Origin: Rhynchonema sp. JSB1_4 | Lineage: Eukaryota; Nematoda; Chromadorea; Monhysterida; Xyalidae | Length of the DNA stretch: 24,995 bases | Direction of reading: 5' to 3' | Assembly (NCBI GenBank): GCA_030248065.1 | Contig: JASAMV010006694.1 | Span: 1 to 24,995 of the forward strand | Part shown: positions 17,982-24,995 of the stretch, one piece after another | Layout of the letters: every line of letters begins with the position of its first letter | Position numbering within the stretch: position 1 is the first letter of the stretch | The notes under the pieces: model-generated | Database searches by the model: none | The model's input: the letters and a program-made list of their open reading frames with translations, nothing else | What the model was told of the DNA's origin: nothing | Program-made: the position numbers and the translations under genes

Positions 17982-18222
17982 TAGTAAACTTCCAAATTCG
18001 CTGCCACACAGTAAAATACGCCCCATAGTTAATGTCAGGTTCTAAACCCGAAAATCAACTTCTGAAACATTCGGACAGCCAACACACGCGCAGCTTGCCA
18101 GCCAGCCAGGCAGCTGCGCGCAATGTTTCTGAGCCGTTCATGGTTAGCGTTCGGGTTTCGAACTTAACATTAACTATGGGGCGTGTATTTTACTGTGTGG
18201 CAGCGAATTTGGAAATTTACCA
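17982..18222. mobile_element. TA-flanked MITE, copy B
   Basis: Duplication partner of 7965-8203: same terminal repeats and interior. The right end reads TTTACCA instead of TTTACTA, a point change after duplication. Confidence 0.8.
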
Positions 18223-18938
18223 TACCAGTACACGCAAATGCCAGTTGTTATTATTGCAGCTTAATCACATCGTGTCGCGCGAACTAATAACGAATCCCTG
18301 TGCAGCGGTCGCTATATTAATTATTTTTACACTAATGGGCAGAATTCTCGAAATCTCAAAGACACATGTCCATAATAACATATGACCATTACTGTGTGTA
18401 CTATGTACGCAGATAATGATACAATCCACGCGCATATTTTCAGTGCCGGTGGGACACTTTTCTCTCAAATCCCAAAAACGTACATGCAAGCAGCTGAAAG
18501 CTATCATCATACCCCAATAGTCTTCGCAACGCGCTTTCGAGAAATTCGATCCAACGGCGTTGTGCTTGCCTGGCTTGTTTGCACCTGCTCTTTTGTTATT
18601 GTGTTCGGCAAAAGCAGTAACGAGCTTTGACAGAGCAATATCATCGCAGTAATGCAATAAGTGAAAGCCAGAGATAGCGCGTTGGAACAAGTCGGTTACA
18701 AAACACTTGTCGGGTGGCTCAATCAGTCGTATTTGACCGATCCGATGGCGTATGACATCGAGGTACCACGTTGGTACATGAACACTGTGTCTCATGTAGC
18801 ACGGGAAGGTATAATAACATATTATTTGAGGCCCTTTGAAGGTCTGGCTTGGGATATTCTGGGACCAGCATCGGCATACAGCAATTCAGTGATGTGGCTA
18901 CTTCTGAGGGGGAGATACTGTACCTACTGCAGATCGCT

Positions 18939-19366
18939 CTAATTTCGACTGAGCCGCTTGTCCTTCGGCGTCACCCGCGGCTCGTCTTTCTGTGAACTTG
19001 GGCGAGCGGATCGGACAGGAATGGCATTCGTAGCAGCACCAACGATCGTTTGACTGATTGCGTCCCAGGCCTGATTCACATCCACTGCATCAACAACCTG
19101 TTTTACCAGGTTGTAGGCGATGAGCAAACTGTTCATCAAGTCCCAGTCGGCCTTCTTGTACTGCCAGACACTGCGCAGCGAAGCGTCGTATGGAGACTGG
19201 GTGCTGGAAATATCGAATGTTACTAAAGTCATGTGATGGTAGTTTTCGATTGGTGCAAGGAGTTCGTGTTGTACCGCCAGATGGTCAGGCACAAGTGTTA
19301 CATCAATTAATCGACCCTTGTGAGTCGGTTCAGTGATGACCTGGGCGAGATTGTATTGTTTGAGAC
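18939..19366 (-). pseudogene. LINE endonuclease relic, copy B
   Basis: Copy of 8921-9348 with about three base changes in 0.43 kb. The same YHHM in place of SDHH and the same break by a hAT element show it was already dead and interrupted before the segment duplicated. Confidence 0.65.
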
Positions 19367-20105
19367 CAGGGTTGGGCAGAAAAAACAAAAAAATTTAAAA
19401 AAAACACGTGTTTTTTTTAAAAACACGGTTTTAAAAAATATTTTTTTTAAAAAAAATATTTTTTTTAAATTTGGCCGGGGAACAATATTGTCTAAAACGT
19501 TCAAAAATGGCCTTTTTCGAGGTTAAAATTGGTAATTTTTTTCCCAGGGTGCGGGATGGTTTCTTCACAAAAGTGCATGCGGCGTTTGTTTTTCACATGT
19601 CGGCGCCTCTGAAAGAGTTTACCATGTGCCTTGATGAAAAACACAAGGTACATGTGTTTCTTTCTTCAGTAGTTCACGGATGATGAGCTTCATCAGAGCA
19701 ATCAAAGTTGTTTAGACAACCAATATTCAGGACAAACAGCAAAATATCTGGTTTCTGTAGAGGTAACCTACGTTATGACGTAAATATACCTCATTTGGTC
19801 ATCTCTGATGCGCACATTCAGCAACGCCAAGAGACAGAACATCGGTCAGTGGCACACGTGGGCTTCAGGCCCCATCGGTTACTGGAAGGGCACAAAACAC
19901 AGGAAAACTCGCCAATAAGTCACATTCAGCAAATATAATTGCTCATCGTGTGTTTTATCAGCCATTTTGCATTCATTTTTTATGTTTGCAAAAAATTTGA
20001 ATCATTTTTTGCAATCTTCGAAAATTAAAAAAAATATTTTCATTTAAGAAAAATATTTTTTGAAAAAAAATTTTCATTTAACAAAATTGTTTTTTTCCAA
20101 CCCTG
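19367..20105. mobile_element. hAT-type MITE, copy B
   Basis: Copy of 9349-10085 with the same flanks: TTTGAGAC at 19359-19366 and TTTGACAC at 20106-20113. The A/T runs differ slightly in length. Confidence 0.88.
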
Positions 20106-20189
20106 TTTGACACTATTTTCCAGGTTTTTGAAATTTTGTAACCCGACCCGATTGAGATCTCTGCTTCATGAGCAGAATTATTATAGTTA

Positions 20190-20474
20190 GGGCTCCACCA
20201 GATAGACCCGAAACCCGAAACATAAATTTTTTCTATGTCCATGTTTCGGGTTTCGGGTTTTGAAAAAAAAACCGAAACCCGAAACACAAAGCATGATAAT
20301 CGAAAATGTTTTGGTCTTGCCACTTGTAGCTGACGTGAACAATTTATACAGTCAGTCGAAACATTTGCGATTATCATGCTTCGTGTTTCGGGTTTTTTTT
20401 TCAAAACCCGAAACCCGAAACATGGACATAGAAAAAATTTATGTTTCGGGTTTCGGGTCTATCTGGTGGAGCCC
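20190..20474. mobile_element. Harbinger-like MITE, copy 3 (independent, inverted)
   Basis: Same GGGCTCCACCAGATAGACCC ends. The unique interior is in the opposite orientation to copies 1 and 2, so this is a separate insertion. Flanks are TTA (left) and TAA (right). It lies a few bases past the right edge of copy B. Confidence 0.85.
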
Positions 20475-22319
20475 TAACTATATAGCAGGTATAATCATTC
20501 TTAAAACTTGTCAACCCACCGCAACCCGCAACGCGCTGCCTACACCACACCTCTATGATTTGAATTTTCCTTTGGAAATCCTGATTTCCATGCACATATA
20601 GTGAGTCAATATTGGGGTGATTTGTTCCCGTGCGGCCGTGTTTGTGGATCGATTTCGGTGGGTAAACGTCAGTTTGGTGAAATTCTGACATTGGTGACAT
20701 TAAGAAAAACTCTCACACGACCCCCGCCGCAATCCTCTATATTTCGAGATATTGAACTGAATAGGTAGTCAGGTCGAAGTTTTCATACTTTGACAGTTTT
20801 TTGAAGTTTTGACTCATAATTTTGCGGTGCTTAGAAGTTGACTAAGATGACTTTGCACGTTTACTTGGGCAGTATTTCACTCTCAAATGCCACATAGTAC
20901 GTTTCACCAAAATGCATGTCGTGTTCGGTATTGCTGTTCACAGACGTGCAAACTGGTGCAAAAAAGAAGCATGGACAGGCTCGTGTGTGATTTTTTTCTC
21001 AAAAAATTGGCTAACATGACCCAAATTATAAAATTCTGCGTAAAAAGTGCTTTTTAAATCACCCTACGGGAGAAAATTCCAATCAGTTAAAAAAGTTACG
21101 ATCGAAAAACTAAAGATTTTGCTCAAAAATAGCGTTTTTTTGCTAAATTTTATGTTGTTTGCTTTACTTCGTTTAGCTGAAAGGACATTTAAGGCTGTAA
21201 AGTTTGAAAGTTCATCTGCGGACGATTGCCCGTTTTTTGGGCTATAGCACAAACCCGCAGCTGCTTACATGCAGCCAGTATTAGCCGATCACACTGTTTT
21301 GCAGGCTGTTTAAAAATCTAATACCCCCAGCCGAAAATCGGCCGCGTGTAACATTGTTTTAACGATGGCTGTTTGCCATTAATTTAAGTGTGTTGTTGCT
21401 TTACAGATTGTGCTTGGTCACTGTTGTAATAACTCTTGTAAATTACGAAACATAAAGCTGAACCAGGGCAAAGACCAGCCGCAGCGTGATGCACGCACGC
21501 GCACGCGCCACAGTGTGTAATGCACGGGCGCTTGCGTCAAGTGTGACGTGGTTAATAGACAACTTTTATATACCCTATGGGGTTTTCTGACGCGCTGAAT
21601 TCACATCTGAAGCTAAAAATAAACAAATAAACGCTAAAATTGACAAAAAACGAATTTGCACGCATTATTGTGCACAAAAATTTTCTTTTTTTGCAAAATG
21701 TCGAATATTGTTGCAACCGCAGCCTAAGCTTGGTCGCATGTTAAAGGGTCTCCGCCAATCTCATTGAAACTTGGCATGCACGGTAATTGGGCTTGGTCCA
21801 AAACACACACGGCCAAGAAAATTTTTTCCCATATCAGCACCCTGTTCAGCCTGGAGGGCTGAAAGGTAAAAAATTGTGACCCTATCTCAGCACCTTGAAA
21901 TTAAAATACCGATCTGTTTCGCATGTTATTTGTGTGCCGTTTGGTCACAAATGTTTTATAAACGCCTTGGCTCCAATTTGAGAGATATTCATTTTTTTGG
22001 TACTACCAGAGCTCGCGCTATTTTTCCAAAACCACGTACATTTCAGAAAAAAATTTTCCGTCGTATTTTTCGGCCATATAGAGAGCGCACAGAGCTTTAC
22101 TATAATGCAGGTAAAAAGCCATTTATCACGCTGTACAAGCGATCCAAGACCAATTTTCCATCGCTGCTAAGCCTCGACAAAAGCTCGCTCAACTGTGGTG
22201 AGCCTCAGCTTTTTTGCATTTTTCTGGGGACCCAGGGCACGCTTCTGTGTCATATTTTCCTATTTTAATGACAATGTACCTAGGTGACATATGGCACGCC
22301 ATATAGTAAAAATACAATT
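20475..22319. other. No gene recognised
   Basis: No coding region, RNA gene or clear transposon ends. A 130-codon plus frame at 21876-22268 lacks recognisable motifs. A short GC-rich patch near 21490-21535 (alternating GCACGCG) stands out in otherwise AT-rich DNA. Confidence 0.4.
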
Positions 22320-22431
22320 GTTGTTAATTATGTGCAAATCTATGTTGGTTCATCTGCATCCTTGGAGGTACGGGCAACAAATGAATTTTACACAAAATTT
22401 ATAATTGTAGCAAATTTTCGCTTCCGTCATA

Positions 22432-22657
22432 GGGTGATATTTTCGAAACGGTGTAAAGGTCAGTTGGGTGTAAAGGTCGGTGGAAAGCTCGGTCGACAGC
22501 TCAGTGTGATAGACCTCGGTGTAAACTTGAAACATTCCACGTTAATAACAGGCAATGTTTCACGTTTACACCGAGCTACACCGACCGAGCTTTCGACCGA
22601 ATTTTACACCGACCTTTACGCCCAACTGACCTTTACACCGTTTCGAAAATTTCACCC
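22432..22657. mobile_element. 226-bp foldback MITE, ATA duplication
   Basis: GGGTGATATTTTCGAAACGG pairs with the reverse complement of the right end (GGGTGAAATTTTCGAAACGG). Arms of about 100 bp are rich in GTGTAAA and GTCGGT words. Flanked by ATA (22429-22431 and 22658-22660). The related site at 23122-23132 reads CATATTTATAG with no insertion. Confidence 0.88.
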
Positions 22658-23176
22658 ATATTTTTAGCCTACCCACAGTTGTGATGGAAGTGTGATATTT
22701 ACTGCCCTGTGAAGCCCTATTGTTATTGTTGTTTATCGGTCAAAATCCAAAATTCTAGCTCTAACGTATTTTGAGAAAAGTCGTGTTGATTGAGGTCCAT
22801 GCGTTGGACTTGGAACTACAACCGGCCTTATAACCGGACAAGCGCCTATGGTGCCTTCATTTTAACGACTTCTGCCCTAGATACGTTAGAACTACAATCT
22901 TGAATTTTGATCGATACACAACAATAACATTGGGGCTTCATCGGACAGTAAATATCACATTTCCATCACAACTGTGGGTAGGCTATTGTATGACGGAAGC
23001 GAAAATTTGCAAAAATTATAAATTTGCTAAAATTATAAATAAATCTATGTTTGTTCATCTGCATCCTTGGAGGTACGGGCAACAAATGAATTTTACACAA
23101 AATATCATAATTTTACCAAATTTTCGCTTCCATCATATTTATAGCGTATCCACAGTTGTGATGGCAATGTGATATT

Positions 23177-23459
23177 GGGTGGAATTCACAAAACAAAGTC
23201 AAGCTCGCCGTCAAGTTCAATGTCAACTTCAAAGTCAATGTGAACGTTTCGCTCGCACTGGCACACAACAATGTTTCACTGCAACACAGTGTTGTGCTGC
23301 GCTGTAGTGTGTTGCCGCAGCACAGCCTGTGCTAATTATAACGTTGTGAAAAGCCCAGTTTGGTTGGCCGACAGTTTTTTCCATTTCCATTGCAGGCCTG
23401 ACGGTGAACTTGACGGTGAGCTTGACGGTGAGCTTGACTTTGTTTTGTGAATTCCAGCC
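23177..23459. mobile_element. 283-bp foldback MITE, ATT duplication
   Basis: GGGTGGAATTCACAAAACAA pairs with the reverse complement of the right end (GGCTGGAATTCACAAAACAA) and on through AAGTCAAGCTC. Flanked by ATT (23174-23176 and 23460-23462). The uninterrupted counterpart at about 22693-22705 reads GTGATATTTACTG. Confidence 0.88.
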
Positions 23460-23538
23460 ATTTACTGTCCGATGAAGCCCCAATGTTATTGCTGTTTATC
23501 GATCAAAATTCAAGATTGTAGCTCTAACGTATCTTGGG

Positions 23539-23770
23539 CAGGGTTGGATTTAAAAAAGTAAAAAAAATTTTGTAAAAAATTGGCCACTTTTTTTTATTTT
23601 AAAATTTTAAAAAGTAAGTCCACTTTTTTATTATTTTTCCCCTTTTTTCGTTATTTTCTCACTTTTTTAAGGTAAAAAATGTATGTTTTCATGCGTTTTA
23701 TTGCTCATCATTCTCAAAAAATCGCCTGCGGCGCTTATATTTCAGTTTAAAATGGCGTTGTAATGGACTC
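23539..23770. mobile_element. hAT-like left end, family of the intron 1 element
   Basis: CAGGGTTGGATTTAAAAAAG begins where the composite repeat stops. The interior (TTTTTTATTATTTTTCCCC, CTCAAAAAATCGCCTGCGGC) matches 5754-5980. No CCAACCCTG end is visible downstream. Confidence 0.55.
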
Positions 23771-24716
23771 AAACAGTTCCCAGACATCGCCAACAATCGC
23801 TGCACGTATGATATAGGACACCCCATACCGTATACTGTGCAGTTATTGAGCTATCGACGTAAGCTATCGACAGACTCCACCTTGCTCGCCTATTTGCAGT
23901 TGTGACACCTCTAAAATAAGCCGGTTCGGGTACCAGCGGTGATAATATTGAGGTCGGTCGGTGTCCGGATCGTCGGCGTACGACGGCTAAAATTAATAAA
24001 TTTTTCCTGTTCCTTTTTCTTTTTGTTTTTGGTTTTTGAGTGGTGCGTCGTACACAGAAACTGTGTACGCCCGTAAACGGGTGCTTGACACGTAATAGTA
24101 CAGGTGCACAGGAAAATTGGGCCTTACGGCCCGGACAAAAGGGAACCCACAGAGCTCGGGCCAGCGGCCCGGCACACAAAAGACAAATGGGACTTTTCAG
24201 CCCCAACAAAAGTTGGAAGACAGTTTATGGGTCCTGGCCACGGACCCGGGAAAATTCACAGTGCCTCGAGGGGTCAGATTCACACGTGTCTCAGCACAAA
24301 ATTATTGTTCCAATTGAATCAGCTCTGCTTTCAGCGAGCTAAGGCCCAAGTTTTTGATTCAAGAAAATTCAAAGTCACGGAGAGCGGAACGGGCCTGGTG
24401 CACTTTCTATTTCTTAACGCGCGGATACAAAATTATTTTCAGACGTCAATTTCAAGTTTTCACATGGCTCACAATTGCCGAAAGAACGCTCCGAAAAAGG
24501 ATAAGACGCAAAAAAAAGCGAATGATCCCCGGTAGATCTCGAGTAGCGGAATTCCTGAGTTTTTATATTGGCCTTTGCCTGAATCACCCGTCTAGCCGGT
24601 GTCTGTCCCTGTTTGGGTTATAAGAACACTTCTATGTTTTTGTTCCCAAGCTAAAATAGAGAATTGAAAGTTCGTTGCATCTCTTGTTTTGTACTTTTGA
24701 TATATTTTCTTCATAC
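23771..24716. other. No gene recognised
   Basis: Open frames on both strands (such as 24104-24535 plus and 23769-24209 minus) overlap in a moderately GC-rich patch and lack domains. A small hairpin, CGTACACAG-AAA-CTGTGTACG, lies at about 24048-24068. Confidence 0.4.
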
Positions 24717-24891
24717 TTAGCATACATTCCTTAGATACGGTGTCCTATCATGTATTTCGAAGTTCGCAACCCACGTTGCCTTTTTCCACATTCCAGCCTT
24801 CATGCGAACAAGATCAAGTGCAAATGTTGTGTCTGCTTTAACTTCAATCCCGATGCCGAAAAGTTCCAATTCATTATCTTGGTCCCACTTT
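24717..24891 (-). CDS. Possible terminal exon, unknown gene
   Basis: Minus-strand frame ending TAA at 24719-24717. Residues such as WDQDNELELFGIGIEVKA, then MKAGMWKKATWVANFEIHD, look like folded protein: alternating hydrophobic and charged residues with several Trp. An acceptor-like ACCACAG precedes position 24891. The open frame itself extends to 24914 without a clean start. I do not recognise the family; it could be a host exon or part of a transposon gene. The rest would lie beyond the window edge. Confidence 0.35.
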
Positions 24892-24995
24892 CTGTGGTTG
24901 CTAAGTGACCGCACGTGCGGTTTTCACTGGTCTTCAGCCAAAACATGATTGTGCTATATCGAACCGCATCAATAATCTGCCGACACCAACATATA

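Larger units (their letters stand above)
12793..20182. repeat. 2.6-kb duplicated segment, copy B (interrupted)
   Basis: Same content and order as 7544-10162. It is opened between 13218 and 17980 by a 230-bp MITE and a 4521-bp Polinton. Left homology begins ACTGTCCGACATTTGAGG; right homology ends AGCAGAATTATT just before a third Harbinger-like MITE. Removing both insertions and one copy of each target duplication restores the copy A sequence CTGCATCTACGTATAG exactly. Confidence 0.9.
22320..23538. repeat. Composite repeat in direct and inverted copies
   Basis: Three related pieces. The first is about 22335-22790, with CATCTGCATCCTTGGAGGTA, TTTTCGCTTCC and CCACAGTTGTGATGG. The second, about 22865-23000, repeats the CACAGTTGTGATGG-to-CTCTAACGTATC part inverted. 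The third, about 23045-23538, is a direct copy of the first. The first and third are each interrupted by a different foldback element, and each serves as the empty site for the other. Confidence 0.8.

Noticed and set aside
23769..24535. Long overlapping frames on both strands
   Set aside because: No domains, no splice support, and openness follows from local base composition.

Overview
The window is nuclear DNA of a metazoan, probably an invertebrate. Evidence: GT-AG introns with matching phases, a TATA box at the canonical spacing from a TCATTC initiator, a Polinton/Maverick, a LINE relic, hAT-like elements, and many small inverted-repeat elements (MITEs/foldbacks). Nothing is operon-like. 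I cannot name the species.

Layout. 1-900: no convincing gene. 902-2945: an old dispersed repeat split by about 1.84 kb holding two abutting foldback elements and a 127-bp MITE. 3986-4660: hAT-type MITE with a perfect 8-bp target duplication. 4735-6943, minus strand: a candidate host gene of four exons (139 aa), with a signal peptide and ten cysteines after it; introns 1 and 3 each carry a MITE. 7544-10162: copy A of a 2.6-kb segment containing two MITEs, a LINE endonuclease relic and a hAT MITE. 10253-12790: a hAT left end, a tandem repeat of about 0.42-0.46 kb, a partial copy C of the segment and a possible solo LTR. 12793-20182: copy B of the segment, about 99% identical to A in the parts compared, opened by two nested insertions (a 230-bp TA-flanked MITE, then a 4521-bp Polinton). 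20190-20474: a third copy of the Harbinger-like MITE. 22320-23540: a composite repeat in direct and inverted orientation, hit by two foldbacks with 3-bp target duplications. 24717-24891: a possible minus-strand exon.

The Polinton (13453-17973) has 84-bp perfect terminal inverted repeats starting AGTAGT, a perfect 6-bp target duplication (TATACG), a protein-primed family B DNA polymerase cut off just after palm motif A, and an intact inward-facing C2H2 zinc-finger acidic protein at the other end. Integrase, ATPase, protease and capsid genes are absent. It has the structure of an internal-deletion derivative that keeps both ends, comparable to a defective-interfering genome.

Copy A keeps the uninterrupted site, so the order of events can be read: segment duplication, then the 230-bp MITE, then the Polinton, whose target duplication includes the last two bases of that MITE.
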